64,000 nt of DNA from JBBTTE01 sp038064395 (GCA_038064395.1 JBBTTE010000003.1:482000-545999); one strand, 5' to 3'. Positions 44,130-53,306 are shown, numbered from the stretch's first letter. The notes: generated from the sequence alone by a model not told the origin. Program-made: numbers and translations.

Positions 44130-44965
44130 TGGCTATCAAAGCTTACAACCCAACTACTCCTGGTCGCCGTGGCATGACTAGTCAAGACTTTGACACTATT
44201 ACCACCAAGAAACCTCTTAAGTCACTGCTCGTACCTAAGCGCCGTACTAACGGTCGTAACAACCAGGGTCGTATTACTACTCGTCACCGCGGTGGCGGTA
44301 CTAAGAAGTTCTACCGTCTGGTTAACTTCAAGTTGGCTGCAGGTATTACGGCAACCATTGAGCACATTGAGTATGACCCTAATCGTAGTGCTCGTATTGC
44401 TCGTATCAAAGAGCCAAATGGCATCTATCACTACATCCTAGCTGCTAACGGCATGCAAGTAGGCCAGACCATCACTAGTGGCGAAGAAGCCCCAATTGAA
44501 ATCGGTAATCGCCTTCCACTTAAGGCTATTCCTATCGGTAGCACCGTTCACGCAATCGAAATGAAAGTCGGCGGCGGCGCCCAAATGGTTCGTAGCGCAG
44601 GCAACAGCGCCCAACTAATGGGTCGCGACAACGGTTACGCGCAGGTTCGTCTTCCAAGCGGCGAAGTCCGTCTTATTAATGAGAATTGTTCTGCTTCAAT
44701 GGGTGTAGTCGGCAACGAGCAGCACCAGAACGTGAAGATTGGTAAAGCCGGCCGTAACCGACACAAGGGTAAGCGCCCAGGTGTTCGTGGTGTCGTCATG
44801 AACGCTGCTGATCACCCTCATGGTGGTGGTGACGGTGGTCGTCACGGTATCGGTTCTGCGCCTAAGACACCTTGGGGCCAGAAGACTCTTGGATTCAAGA
44901 CTCGTCGCCGTAAGAGCACAACTAAGTTTATCGTAAGATCACGACACGTAGGGAAGAGGAAATAG
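44129..44965 (+). CDS. rplB: 50S ribosomal protein L2
   Basis: L2 is needed for subunit joining and peptidyl transfer; 278 residues. NNQGRITTRHRGGGTKKFYR, EYDPNRSARIARI and the conserved His region GVVMNAADHPHGGGDGGRHG are intact. It overlaps rplW at TAATG. Confidence 0.98.
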   Translation: MAIKAYNPTTPGRRGMTSQDFDTITTKKPLKSLLVPKRRTNGRNNQGRITTRHRGGGTKKFYRLVNFKLAAGITATIEHIEYDPNRSARIARIKEPNGIYHYILAANGMQVGQTITSGEEAPIEIGNRLPLKAIPIGSTVHAIEMKVGGGAQMVRSAGNSAQLMGRDNGYAQVRLPSGEVRLINENCSASMGVVGNEQHQNVKIGKAGRNRHKGKRPGVRGVVMNAADHPHGGGDGGRHGIGSAPKTPWGQKTLGFKTRRRKSTTKFIVRSRHVGKRK

Positions 44966-44968
44966 CAC

Positions 44969-45241
44969 ATGAGTCGTTCACTGAAAAAAGGACCATTTAT
45001 AGATTTCAAACTAGCCAAGAAGGTTAACGCCCTTGGTGATAGTGATCGCACGATCATCAAGACATGGGCTCGTTCGAGTACTATTGCACCCGAATTTGTT
45101 GGCAAGACTATTGCTGTTCACAATGGCAAAGTTCACGTTCCTGTATTTGTTACCGAGAACATGGTTGGTCACAAACTCGGTGAGTTTGCTCCAACCCGTA
45201 AGTTCCGCCGCCACGGTGGTAAGTTAGCGAAGGGCAAATAA
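44969..45241 (+). CDS. rpsS: 30S ribosomal protein S19
   Basis: Small-subunit head protein, 90 residues. MSRSLKKGPFIDFKLAKKV at the N-terminus and GHKLGEFAPTRKFRRHGGK at the C-terminus match the family. Tightly packed between rplB and rplV. Confidence 0.97.
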   Translation: MSRSLKKGPFIDFKLAKKVNALGDSDRTIIKTWARSSTIAPEFVGKTIAVHNGKVHVPVFVTENMVGHKLGEFAPTRKFRRHGGKLAKGK

Positions 45242-45242
45242 G

Positions 45243-45641
45243 ATGGCAGTAAAAGCAATCGCTCGCGGAGTTAGCATGAGTCCACGCAAAGTAGCTGTGG
45301 TCGCTGCTCTAGTTCGTGGCCGCACCGTAGAAGACGCCCTGACTATCCTTAGCCACGTACCTCGTCGCTCAGCTATCCCTGTCCAGAAGGTTATCGCTAG
45401 CGCCAAGGCTAACGCCGACCACAACCATGGCTACAAGCCAGCTACTCTAGTTATTACTGAGATCATGGTCACGCCTGGTCCACGACTTAAGCGTTACCGA
45501 CCTGCTGCACACGGCCGCGCTCTACCTTTCCAACGTAAGACTTCACACATTCACGTAACCGTTGATGGCGAGAAGCGTGAAGTTAAGAAGCCAGCTGACA
45601 AGGCTACTAAGACTGAAACTAAGACCGAGGAGAAGAAGTAA
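45243..45641 (+). CDS. rplV: 50S ribosomal protein L22
   Basis: Exit-tunnel protein, 132 residues. ARGVSMSPRKVAVVAALVRG and the beta-hairpin GPRLKRYRPAAHGRALPFQR are typical. The C-terminus carries an extra Lys/Thr/Glu-rich stretch of about 20 residues. It overlaps rpsC by 1 nt. Confidence 0.96.
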   Translation: MAVKAIARGVSMSPRKVAVVAALVRGRTVEDALTILSHVPRRSAIPVQKVIASAKANADHNHGYKPATLVITEIMVTPGPRLKRYRPAAHGRALPFQRKTSHIHVTVDGEKREVKKPADKATKTETKTEEKK

Positions 45642-46270
45642 TGGGACAAAAAGTAAACCCAATTAGCATGCGCCTCCAGGTCAATAAGGACTGGACTAGT
45701 AAGTGGTTCGCCGGTAAGACTGACTATGCTAACTTCCTTAAGGATGACCTAGCTGTTCGTCGTTTGATTACCAACAAGCTTGGTAGCCGTGCCGCAATCA
45801 ACAAGGTCGAGATCACTCGTACACCTAACCTAGTTACTGTTACTATCGCTACCGCTAAGGCTGGTGTCGTAATTGGTCGTGGTGGTGTTGGCGCAACCGA
45901 GCTGAAGGCTGCTATCGAGAAGATTTATGCTATTCCTGTTCGAGTTAACATCGAAGAAGTTAAGAAGCCTGATATGTACGCCAAGCTGGTTGCTGAGAAC
46001 ATCGCTCACCAACTAGAGCGTCGCATGAGCTTCCGCCGTGCTATCAAGTCTACTGCTGCCGCTACTATGCGTGCTGGTGCTAAGGGTGTTCGTATCGAAG
46101 TCGCTGGCCGACTGAATGGTGCGGAAATGTCCCGACGCGAGAAGGAAGTTGCTGGCAGCGTGCCACTTCACACCCTTCGTGCCGATATTGATTACGCGCA
46201 AGTTAATGCCCAGACCGTCGCCGGTATTATCGGTGTCAAAGTATGGATTTATAAGGGCGAGGTTCAGTAA
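45641..46270 (+). CDS. rpsC: 30S ribosomal protein S3
   Basis: Lines the mRNA entry tunnel; 209 residues. GQKVNPISMRLQVNKDW, the KH-domain segment VVIGRGGVGATELK and GVRIEVAGRLNGAEMSR with PLHTLRADIDY are present. The first G of the usual KH GxxG reads within GRGG and looks functional. Confidence 0.97.
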   Translation: MGQKVNPISMRLQVNKDWTSKWFAGKTDYANFLKDDLAVRRLITNKLGSRAAINKVEITRTPNLVTVTIATAKAGVVIGRGGVGATELKAAIEKIYAIPVRVNIEEVKKPDMYAKLVAENIAHQLERRMSFRRAIKSTAAATMRAGAKGVRIEVAGRLNGAEMSRREKEVAGSVPLHTLRADIDYAQVNAQTVAGIIGVKVWIYKGEVQ

Positions 46271-46312
46271 TGACGAAGTCATATTACCAAGCGACCGAAG
46301 GGAGCGCCTAAG

Positions 46313-46726
46313 ATGTTGATGCCAAAACGACAAAAGCACCGCAAGGTGCGTAAGGGCCGAATCCGTGGCGTTGCCACCTCTGGCAATTACATTGCCTTTG
46401 GCGACTTTGCTCTTCAAGCTCAAGGCCAAGAGCGCATCACTTCACGCCAGATTGAAGCGGCTCGTCAAGCTATGACCCGCTACATTAAGCGTGGTGGTAA
46501 GATTTGGATCCGTATTTTCCCGCACACTCCAGTTACTCGTAAGCCTCAGGACGTTAAGATGGGTAGCGGTAAGGGTAACCCAGAATTCTTCGTAGCCAAG
46601 GTTCGCCCTGGTACTATCATGTTCGAGATGCAGGGTGTAACCGAAGAAGTTGCTCGCGAAGCTATGAGACTTGCTGCCCACAAACTACCAGTCAAGACTA
46701 AGTTCTTGGTTCGGGAGGAGGCGTAA
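46313..46726 (+). CDS. rplP: 50S ribosomal protein L16
   Basis: L16 lies near the A-site; 137 residues. MLMPKRQKHRKVRKGR is the family N-terminus, which supports the ATG at 46313; GKIWIRIFPHTPVTRKP and GKGNPEFFVAKVRPG follow. A GGGAG motif lies upstream in the 42-nt gap after rpsC. Confidence 0.97.
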   Translation: MLMPKRQKHRKVRKGRIRGVATSGNYIAFGDFALQAQGQERITSRQIEAARQAMTRYIKRGGKIWIRIFPHTPVTRKPQDVKMGSGKGNPEFFVAKVRPGTIMFEMQGVTEEVAREAMRLAAHKLPVKTKFLVREEA

Positions 46727-46728
46727 TC

Positions 46729-46929
46729 ATGAAAGTCATCGAAATCCGCAAACTATCAACTGCCGAGCTGACTACTGAGAGTACCAAGCTGCGTGAAGAA
46801 ATTGCTGAACTAAGACGCCGATTGCACCTTGGAGAAATCCAAAACAGCCGCGTCATTCGTCACAAACGCAAAGACCTCGCCCGCATGTTAACAGTTCTCA
46901 GCGAAGCCCTAATTAAGGAGGCCAACTAA
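46729..46929 (+). CDS. rpmC: 50S ribosomal protein L29
   Basis: Exit-tunnel-rim protein, 66 residues: LSTAELTTESTKLREEIAEL and a C-terminal helix RHKRKDLARMLTVLSE. GGGAGG near the end of rplP serves as its ribosome binding site. It lies between rplP and rpsQ in the canonical order. Confidence 0.93.
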   Translation: MKVIEIRKLSTAELTTESTKLREEIAELRRRLHLGEIQNSRVIRHKRKDLARMLTVLSEALIKEAN

Positions 46930-46930
46930 T

Positions 46931-47269
46931 ATGGCTAAGCAAATCATAGGTGTCGTGTCCTCCACTAAGGGCGACAAGACCATCGTAGTAACCGTTCAAA
47001 CTCGTAAGACTCACCCTTTGTACCGCAAGCAGTACACTGTGAGCAAGAAGTTCATGGCTCATGATCCTAAGAACGAAGCAGAGCTTGGTGACAAGGTTTC
47101 TATCGACGAAACCCGCCCACTAAGTGCCCGTAAGCATCACATTCTAAGCAAGATCATTGAGAAGCCAGCTCTTCGTGCCGATTCTCTAGCTGCGACTAAG
47201 ACCGTTGAACCTGAGAAGCCTGTTAGCAAGTCTAAGAAGGACGTCGAAGAAGTTGAGGAGAAGGCGTAA
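46931..47269 (+). CDS. rpsQ: 30S ribosomal protein S17
   Basis: Primary 16S rRNA binder, 112 residues. GVVSSTKGDKTIVVTVQTRK, HPLYRKQYTVSKKFMAHD and ETRPLSARKHHILSKIIEK match. The final roughly 30 residues (Ala/Lys/Glu/Val-rich) exceed the usual S17 length of about 85. Confidence 0.95.
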   Translation: MAKQIIGVVSSTKGDKTIVVTVQTRKTHPLYRKQYTVSKKFMAHDPKNEAELGDKVSIDETRPLSARKHHILSKIIEKPALRADSLAATKTVEPEKPVSKSKKDVEEVEEKA

Positions 47270-47637
47270 TGATACAACAGGAATCACGTCTACTCGTCTG
47301 CGACAACAGTGGTGCTAAGGAAATCCTTTGCATCCGTGTCCTCGGCGGCACTCGTCACCGTTACGCAGGTGTCGGTGACGTTATTGTCGCTACAGTTAAG
47401 CAGGCTGCACCTAACGGCACAGTCAAGAAGAAGTCTGTTATACGCGCCGTAGTTGTTCGGACTCGTAACACGATTCGCCGCAAAGACGGTTCGACTATCA
47501 AGTTTGATGATAACGCTGCTGTAGTAATTGGTGACGACAAGCTACCTAAGGGTACTCGTATTTTTGGCCCTGTCCCCCGCGAACTTCGTGACCAAGGCTA
47601 TGCCAAGATCGTTTCACTAGCACCGGAGGTACTGTAA
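47269..47637 (+). CDS. rplN: 50S ribosomal protein L14
   Basis: Subunit-interface protein, 122 residues. MIQQESRLLVCDNSGAKE, RYAGVGDVIVATVKQAAP and KGTRIFGPVPRELRDQGY are typical. Overlaps both neighbours by 1 nt. Confidence 0.97.
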   Translation: MIQQESRLLVCDNSGAKEILCIRVLGGTRHRYAGVGDVIVATVKQAAPNGTVKKKSVIRAVVVRTRNTIRRKDGSTIKFDDNAAVVIGDDKLPKGTRIFGPVPRELRDQGYAKIVSLAPEVL

Positions 47638-47996
47638 TGAGTCTTTCAGCCCAAAAACACAAGAATGCTGCCAAGCCTTTTAAGATTCGTCTTAAAAAGG
47701 GTGACCTAGTTGTTGTTCGTGCTGGCAAGTACAAGGGTAAGACTGGCAAAGTCACTATTGTTCACCCTAAGGACAACAAGGTTACTGTCGAAGGCATCAA
47801 CATTGTTAAGAAGCATGTTAAGCCGACTCAAACGCACCCTCAAGGTGCAATAGTTGAGATTACTAAGCCAATCTGGGTTAGTAAGGTCAGTATCGTTGAG
47901 CCTACTAGTAAGAAACCTAGCCGTATCGGCTTCAGTATCGACAAAGATGGCATTAAGAAGCGCGTTTTCAAGCGTACCGGGAAGGAGATCAAGTAA
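47637..47996 (+). CDS. rplX: 50S ribosomal protein L24
   Basis: Early-assembly 23S rRNA binder, 119 residues. The KOW motif RLKKGDLVVVRAGKYKGKTG and EGINIVKKHVKPTQ are clear. Overlaps rplN and rplE at TAATG. Confidence 0.96.
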   Translation: MSLSAQKHKNAAKPFKIRLKKGDLVVVRAGKYKGKTGKVTIVHPKDNKVTVEGINIVKKHVKPTQTHPQGAIVEITKPIWVSKVSIVEPTSKKPSRIGFSIDKDGIKKRVFKRTGKEIK

Positions 47997-48625
47997 TGGC
48001 TACCGTACCAACCGCAACCGAAAAGCCAGTAGCTAAGCCAGCCAAGGCCGCCAACAAGTCTACTAATGCTGGCACTGGCGCTCGTCTCCGCACCGAGTAC
48101 AATGCAACGCTTGCTAAGGAACTTCAGAAGGATCTTGACCTCAAGAATATCCACCAAGTACCTAAGTTAGATAAGATTGTCATTAACGTCGGTCTCGGCA
48201 AAGCCAACGGCGACAAGAAGATGATGGAAGTATCCACCAACACAATTACTAAGATCACCGGCCAGAAGCCAATTCAGACCACCGCTAAGAACTCAATCGC
48301 AGGCTTCAAGCTGCGTGAAGGCAACAAGATTGGCCTCAAAGTCACTCTTCGTGGCGAGAAAATGTATGAGTTTACCGATCGTTTGATTAATGTTGTTCTG
48401 CCACGTCTACGTGACTTCCACGGTGTTAGTGCCAAGGCTTTTGACAAGCAAGGCAACTACAGCATCGGCTTCATCGACCAGTCTGTATTCCCTGAACTAA
48501 GTTTTGAAGAGACTACTACGCCGCATGGCCTACAAGTAGTATTTGTGATCAATTGTGAGCAAAAGGAGCACGCCCGAGCCCTTCTAGAGAAGTTCGGCAT
48601 GCCATTTGAGAAGGAGAACAAGTAA
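47996..48625 (+). CDS. rplE: 50S ribosomal protein L5
   Basis: Binds 5S rRNA in the central protuberance; 209 residues. Core from LRTEYNATLAKELQKDL, with VINVGLGKANGDKK and TTPHGLQVVFVI. The N-terminus has an extra Ala/Lys/Thr-rich stretch of about 28 residues. Confidence 0.96.
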   Translation: MATVPTATEKPVAKPAKAANKSTNAGTGARLRTEYNATLAKELQKDLDLKNIHQVPKLDKIVINVGLGKANGDKKMMEVSTNTITKITGQKPIQTTAKNSIAGFKLREGNKIGLKVTLRGEKMYEFTDRLINVVLPRLRDFHGVSAKAFDKQGNYSIGFIDQSVFPELSFEETTTPHGLQVVFVINCEQKEHARALLEKFGMPFEKENK

Positions 48626-48626
48626 T

Positions 48627-48896
48627 ATGGCAAAGAAATCTATCATTGCCCGCGACGCTAAGCGCCTCAAGATGATTGAGCAGTACGCCGCTAAGCGCAA
48701 AGAACTAAAGGAACTAGGCGACCAAGAAGGTTTGGCTAAGTTGCCACGCAACAGCTCACCAACTCGTCGCACTAACCGCTGTATCGAAACAGGCCGCCCG
48801 CGTGGCTACATGCGCCAGTTCGGTCTGAGCCGTATGAGTTTCCGTGAACATGCTGTTAAGGGTGAAGTCCCAGGCATAACGAAAGCTAGCTGGTAG
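48627..48896 (+). CDS. rpsN: 30S ribosomal protein S14, zinc-free type
   Basis: 89 residues from ATG 48627 (MAKKSIIARDAKRLKM). The C-terminal NRCIETGRPRGYMRQFGLSR matches, but the CxxC zinc pairs of the short S14 form are absent: this is the longer C-minus type, as in E. coli. AAGGAG lies upstream at the end of rplE. Confidence 0.96.
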   Translation: MAKKSIIARDAKRLKMIEQYAAKRKELKELGDQEGLAKLPRNSSPTRRTNRCIETGRPRGYMRQFGLSRMSFREHAVKGEVPGITKASW

Positions 48897-48904
48897 GAGG
48901 AAAT

Positions 48905-49306
48905 ATGAGCAAAACTTCAACTGATCCAATCGCTGATATGCTAACTCGTATCCGCAACGCAATCCTAGTGCGCAAGCACGAGGTTAGTCTGCCACACTCC
49001 AGCATCAAGGAGTCCGTCGCTCGGCTTCTAGCTGAGAGCAACTTTGTTGATAGCGTTTCTGTCGCTAAGGCTGACGTCGGTAAGACCCTAACCGTTAAGA
49101 TCAATGACGAGTCTACCAACGCCCGCATTACCGAGATCGTTCGTCTCAGCAAGCCAGGACGCCGTCACTATGTTAACGCCCAAGAGATTCCTGTTGTGAA
49201 GCGCGGACGTGGACTGGTTATCATTTCGACCTCTAAGGGTCTGATGACTGGCCAGCAAGCTACCGCCCAGCACATTGGTGGCGAATTAATTTGTAAAGTT
49301 TACTAA
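48905..49306 (+). CDS. rpsH: 30S ribosomal protein S8
   Basis: Central-domain 16S rRNA binder and, in E. coli, spc operon repressor; 133 residues. DPIADMLTRIRNAILVRKHE, RPGRRHYVN-like SKPGRRHYVNAQEIP and GLVIISTSKGLMTGQQA are present. AGGAGG precedes the ATG by 5 nt. Confidence 0.97.
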   Translation: MSKTSTDPIADMLTRIRNAILVRKHEVSLPHSSIKESVARLLAESNFVDSVSVAKADVGKTLTVKINDESTNARITEIVRLSKPGRRHYVNAQEIPVVKRGRGLVIISTSKGLMTGQQATAQHIGGELICKVY

Positions 49307-49325
49307 GGAAGAATAAGGATAATCT

Positions 49326-49865
49326 ATGAGCCGAGTAGGAAAACTGCCGATCGCCATTCCGAGCGGTGTGACAATCACTACTAGTGATGATGAGATTACT
49401 GTTGCTGGTAGCAAAGGAACTCTTAAGCAGTTCACAATGCCCGACATTACAGTTAAGCAAGTCGAGCAAGAGTTAATCGTAACTCGCGCCAACGACGAGC
49501 CAAAGATTCGTGCCAAGCACGGTCTGATGCGCGCCCTACTTAACAACATGGTTGTTGGGGTTAGCGAAGGTTTCAGCAAGAAACTTGAAATCAACGGTGT
49601 CGGTTACCGCGTCGCAGCTCAAGGCACTGACCTTAAGTTCAACCTTGGTTTCTCTCACGATGTTATCTACAGCGTACCAACTGGTATCACTACAGCCATC
49701 GAGCAGAATACTGTTACTGTCAGTGGCATTGACCGTCAGCAAGTTGGTCAAGTTGCCGCCGAGATCCGTGCCTTGAAGAAGCCCGAACCTTACAAGGGCA
49801 AAGGTATCAAATACGCCGGCGAACGCATTCTACGCAAGAGCGGTAAGAGCGGTAAGGACAAATAG
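49326..49865 (+). CDS. rplF: 50S ribosomal protein L6
   Basis: Binds near the sarcin-ricin loop; 179 residues. MSRVGKLPIAIPSGVTI, the duplicated domain, and the C-terminal EPYKGKGIKYAGERILRKSG (here PEPYKGKGIKYAGE) match the family. Confidence 0.97.
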   Translation: MSRVGKLPIAIPSGVTITTSDDEITVAGSKGTLKQFTMPDITVKQVEQELIVTRANDEPKIRAKHGLMRALLNNMVVGVSEGFSKKLEINGVGYRVAAQGTDLKFNLGFSHDVIYSVPTGITTAIEQNTVTVSGIDRQQVGQVAAEIRALKKPEPYKGKGIKYAGERILRKSGKSGKDK

Positions 49866-49873
49866 GAATATAT

Positions 49874-50233
49874 ATGAGTAAACATTTAGTACACAAACAA
49901 GCCAACCGAGCCCAACGAAAGGGTCGTATTCGATCTGTCGTTAGCGGTACGGCTAAGCGTCCACGCCTTAGCGTTTATGTCAGCAACATGCACATTACTG
50001 CTCAGTTGATCGATGACACTGCCCACAAGACCCTTGGTTACGTAACCACTGTTGGCCAGAAGAGCCTTAAGGGTACAATGACCGAGAAGGCCGAGTGGGT
50101 CGGAACTGAAATCGCTGGCCTAGCCAAGACCGCTAAGATCAAGACAATTGTCTTTGACCGCGGCGGCAAACTATATCATGGCCGAGTCGCTGCTCTAGCA
50201 GATGCCGCACGTAAAGCAGGATTGGAGTTCTAA
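49874..50233 (+). CDS. rplR: 50S ribosomal protein L18
   Basis: 5S rRNA binder, 119 residues. RPRLSVYVSNMHITAQLIDD (KRPRLSVYVSN) and the C-terminal VFDRGGKLYHGRVAALADAA are typical. rpsE starts 1 nt after its stop. Confidence 0.96.
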   Translation: MSKHLVHKQANRAQRKGRIRSVVSGTAKRPRLSVYVSNMHITAQLIDDTAHKTLGYVTTVGQKSLKGTMTEKAEWVGTEIAGLAKTAKIKTIVFDRGGKLYHGRVAALADAARKAGLEF

Positions 50234-50234
50234 G

Positions 50235-50891
50235 ATGGCTGACACACAAGCACCACAAGCAAAACCTCAGGAACGACGCAACCGTCGTCCCGAAATTCAG
50301 CAAGAAGAAAAGCAGTTTGACGAGCGAACACTTCACATTGACCGCGTAGCCCGTGTTGTTAAGGGAGGCCGTCGTTTCCGTTTCCGAGCTCTAGTAGTTG
50401 TCGGTGACCGCAAGCACAAAGTTGGTATCGGTACAGCCAAAGGCGCTGACGTTACTGCAGCCGTTACTAAGGCTACTGAAGTCGCTAAGAAGAACTTCGT
50501 AACTGTTTCTCTATACAAAGGTACACTACCTCACGAAGTTCAATCCAAAGTCAGCGGTGCTAATATCTTGCTAATGCCTGCTAGTGCCGGTACTGGCCTA
50601 ATCGCCGGCGGTGTTGTCCGTACTATCCTCGAAGTCGCTGGTGTTAAGAACGCTCTTAGCAAGTCAATTGGTTCTTCCAACAAGACCAACATTGCTTACG
50701 CCACAATCGAAGCTCTAGACAGTCTAGTGCCTTCTAGCAAGTGGGTTACTACTACCAATAAACCAAAGACTGCTAAGGCCAAAGCCGATAAGACAGTAGT
50801 CGCTGAAACGGCCGAAAAGCCAGCTGAAGCACCTAAGAAGCCTGCCGCTAAGAAGGCCCCTGCTAAGAAGTCAGCAAAGGCTAAGGCTTAA
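50235..50891 (+). CDS. rpsE: 30S ribosomal protein S5
   Basis: Accuracy-related small-subunit protein, 218 residues from ATG 50235; the longer frame runs back into rplR. VVKGGRRFRFRALVVVGD, VGIGTAKGADVTAAV and GTGLIAGGVVRTILEVAGV match. The last roughly 45 residues are a Lys/Ala/Pro tail. rplO follows 1 nt later with no rpmD (L30) between, a hallmark of CPR genomes. Confidence 0.96.
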   Translation: MADTQAPQAKPQERRNRRPEIQQEEKQFDERTLHIDRVARVVKGGRRFRFRALVVVGDRKHKVGIGTAKGADVTAAVTKATEVAKKNFVTVSLYKGTLPHEVQSKVSGANILLMPASAGTGLIAGGVVRTILEVAGVKNALSKSIGSSNKTNIAYATIEALDSLVPSSKWVTTTNKPKTAKAKADKTVVAETAEKPAEAPKKPAAKKAPAKKSAKAKA

Positions 50892-50892
50892 C

Positions 50893-51369
50893 ATGAAGTT
50901 TCACGAATTGAATCTAACCAAGAGCAAAAACCGCAAGCGCGTTGGTCGTGGTATCTCAGCAGGCAAGGGTAAAACCGCCGGTCGTGGTACTAAGGGACAA
51001 GGTGCACGTGCTGGTTCTAGCGCTAAGCCAGGCTTTGCTGGTGGCTCCAACCCACTTATGCAGAAGTTGCCTAAGCTACCTGGCTTCCGTAGTTACAGAA
51101 CCGCACCCGAAAACGTTTATACTGGCCAGCTCGAGCAGTTCGGCGGCAAGACCGTTGATGCTCAAGTCCTAGCCGACGCTGGCATAATCAGCAACGCTTA
51201 CGTCAAAGTTAAGCTAATTGCTAAGGGTGACCTAACCAAGAAAGTAACCGTTAAGCTTCCAGCCGCTAGTGCTGTTGCGATCGAAAAAGTCCAATCAGCT
51301 GGCGGCAGTTTCGAAAAGACTGCTCGCTTGAGCCGACCGAAGACTTCTACCAAAAAGTCCAAAAAATAG
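50893..51369 (+). CDS. rplO: 50S ribosomal protein L15
   Basis: Late-assembly large-subunit protein, 158 residues. The Gly/Arg-rich N-terminus KRVGRGISAGKGKTAGRGTK and FAGGSNPLMQKLPKLPGF are typical. The C-terminus is Lys/Ser-rich. Confidence 0.95.
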   Translation: MKFHELNLTKSKNRKRVGRGISAGKGKTAGRGTKGQGARAGSSAKPGFAGGSNPLMQKLPKLPGFRSYRTAPENVYTGQLEQFGGKTVDAQVLADAGIISNAYVKVKLIAKGDLTKKVTVKLPAASAVAIEKVQSAGGSFEKTARLSRPKTSTKKSKK

Positions 51370-51390
51370 TTTGCACGTAGGCGCTTGCTG

Positions 51391-51396
51391 TATACT
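51391..51396 (+). promoter_or_regulatory. -10 element upstream of secY
   Basis: TATACT at 51391-51396; TTGCAC at 51371-51376 is only 14 nt away, so a -35 box is uncertain. It leaves a leader of about 35 nt before secY, with GAGGG 12 nt from the ATG. Confidence 0.4.
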
Positions 51397-51437
51397 AGTA
51401 GGCAAGTGAAAACATCTAAAGAGGGTACACACGTAGT

Positions 51438-52958
51438 ATGAATTGGAAGATAATTGTGCGTTCTTTGACGCACAAGGACATGAGAGGCAGGATCCTAGCG
51501 GTTCTGGGTATCCTTCTGATCTACCGCATCTTGGCTCATATTCCAGTACCGCTTAGTAGTCCCGAAACACTTCACCAAGTTCTTCAGAACCTCTTTAACT
51601 CCAGCAATACACCTCAGTTACTAAGCTTTATTAACGTTTTGAGCGGTGGCGCTCTGGCGAACTTCTCAATTATGATTGCTGGTCTTGGGCCGTATATTAA
51701 CGCTTCAATTATTATGCAGCTCCTGACTAAGGCCATACCTCAGCTAGAAGCGCTTCATAAGGAGGGCGAGTTCGGCCAGAAGAAGATTAACCAATACACC
51801 CGTATGCTGACATTGCCGTTAGCAATTATCCAATCTATCGGTTCGATTTACCTTATTAGACAGGCTGCCCAATCTATTGGCGGCATTGGCGATATCACAG
51901 CCAACACGTCTGCGATGCAGTGGGTTCTTATGGTCGCTGCGTTAACCGGCGGCTCCATGCTGCTGATGTGGCTCGGTGAGTTAGTGACCGAGCAAAGTGT
52001 TGGTAACGGTATTTCGCTACTTATTACCGTGGGCATTGTCAGTGCCTTACCTGGCGAAATCTCCAAGCTTGTCGGTTCAGTATTCAGCGGCAAAGATAAC
52101 TTAGTGTTGCTGGGCCACAGTTTGCCAGTCAATAAGTCAGGACTGATATACAGCTTCTTCATACTGTTAGCGGTGCTGATAACAACCTGGCTGGTCGTAA
52201 TGCTCAACGAGGCCGCCCGCAATCTAACGGTTAATTACGCCAAACGCGTCCAGGGTAATCGTACCTACGGCGGTATCACAACGGTTCTGCCAGTTAAGCT
52301 GATAACTGCTGGTGTGGTGCCAATCATCTTCGCGGTGGCATTCTTGAGTGTGCCGAGCTTCCTAGGCCAGTTATTGAGCGGTGGCCAGAGTGCTCATTTA
52401 GCCCAAATTGGCAGCGATTTATCAACATGGTTTCAGACACCATCTGCCCAGACCTTTGCTACGCAGGGCTGGCACGCTTACATCTACCCCATAACTTACT
52501 TCCTATTAGTCTTTGTCTTCACCTTCTTCTATACCAGCATTACCTTCAACTCCAAGGAGATTGCCGAGAACTTGCACAAGCAAGGCGGCTTCATCGAAGG
52601 TGTACGTGGCGGTGATCAGACGGAGAAGTACCTAGCTAAGATTGTTAACCGTCTGACTTTCTTCGGCGCCCTGAGTCTTGGTCTATTGGCGCTCTTCCCG
52701 ATTATCGCCCAAGTCTTCATCAGCACCAGTATCACCATCGGTGGCACCAGTGTCTTGATCTTGGTCTCCGTAGCCCTGCAGACCCTACGTGCTGTCGAAT
52801 CACGAGCCCTAATGGTCACCTACGACCAATACTCTCAGCCTGACTTCTTCTATGAGCCCGATATAGCTGGTAACGCTGGTATGGCTAGCCGTCGCCTCGT
52901 CTTCGGCAAGCGCTTATTAGGACGTGCCAAACCCGATAAAAAGTCCAAAAAAAGCTAA
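51438..52958 (+). CDS. secY: Preprotein translocase subunit SecY
   Basis: Channel-forming subunit of the Sec translocon; 506 residues with ten predicted membrane helices. ILLIYRILAHIPVPL (helix 1), GLGPYINASIIMQLL, the plug/helix 2b region, TWLVVMLNEAARNLTVNYAKR, the cytosolic loop FNSKEIAENLHKQGGFIEGV and the C-terminal Lys-rich tail match. adk and map, often next to secY, are absent here; infA follows. Confidence 0.97.
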   Translation: MNWKIIVRSLTHKDMRGRILAVLGILLIYRILAHIPVPLSSPETLHQVLQNLFNSSNTPQLLSFINVLSGGALANFSIMIAGLGPYINASIIMQLLTKAIPQLEALHKEGEFGQKKINQYTRMLTLPLAIIQSIGSIYLIRQAAQSIGGIGDITANTSAMQWVLMVAALTGGSMLLMWLGELVTEQSVGNGISLLITVGIVSALPGEISKLVGSVFSGKDNLVLLGHSLPVNKSGLIYSFFILLAVLITTWLVVMLNEAARNLTVNYAKRVQGNRTYGGITTVLPVKLITAGVVPIIFAVAFLSVPSFLGQLLSGGQSAHLAQIGSDLSTWFQTPSAQTFATQGWHAYIYPITYFLLVFVFTFFYTSITFNSKEIAENLHKQGGFIEGVRGGDQTEKYLAKIVNRLTFFGALSLGLLALFPIIAQVFISTSITIGGTSVLILVSVALQTLRAVESRALMVTYDQYSQPDFFYEPDIAGNAGMASRRLVFGKRLLGRAKPDKKSKKS

Positions 52959-52994
52959 CAGATCAACGATGTTAAATAATACCAATAAAAACCC

Positions 52995-53024
52995 TTTACA
53001 AAGTACTTCGGTCAGTGCTATAAT
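52995..53024 (+). promoter_or_regulatory. Promoter of infA
   Basis: TTTACA (52995-53000), 18 nt, TATAAT (53019-53024) with an extended TG at -15. The leader before infA is only about 12 nt and holds no Shine-Dalgarno sequence. Confidence 0.7.
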
Positions 53025-53042
53025 TGCACTCTAGTTATATTT

Positions 53043-53264
53043 ATGGCAGCCAATAAGGAAGTAATCGAACTGACGGGCACAATCGTCGAAACCCTACCAG
53101 GAACACAATTCCGCGTAGAACTCGAAAATGGCCATAAAATTATAGCTCATGTAGCCGGTAAGATGAGGAAGCATTTCATCCGAATCGTCCCCGGAGACAG
53201 CGTTACGGTCGAGTTGACCCCTTACGATCTTACGAAGGGCAGAATCACCTACCGCAAAGGTTAA
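53043..53264 (+). CDS. infA: Translation initiation factor IF-1
   Basis: A 73-residue OB-fold protein that occupies the ribosomal A-site during initiation. ELTGTIVETLPGTQFRVELE, IAHVAGKMRKHFIRI and PYDLTKGRITYR are canonical. rpmJ follows 42 nt later, the usual order. Confidence 0.97.
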   Translation: MAANKEVIELTGTIVETLPGTQFRVELENGHKIIAHVAGKMRKHFIRIVPGDSVTVELTPYDLTKGRITYRKG

Positions 53265-53306
53265 TCAATATAAGCAGTGAGTCACCCTCCTGAAAGGATG
53301 ATCCGC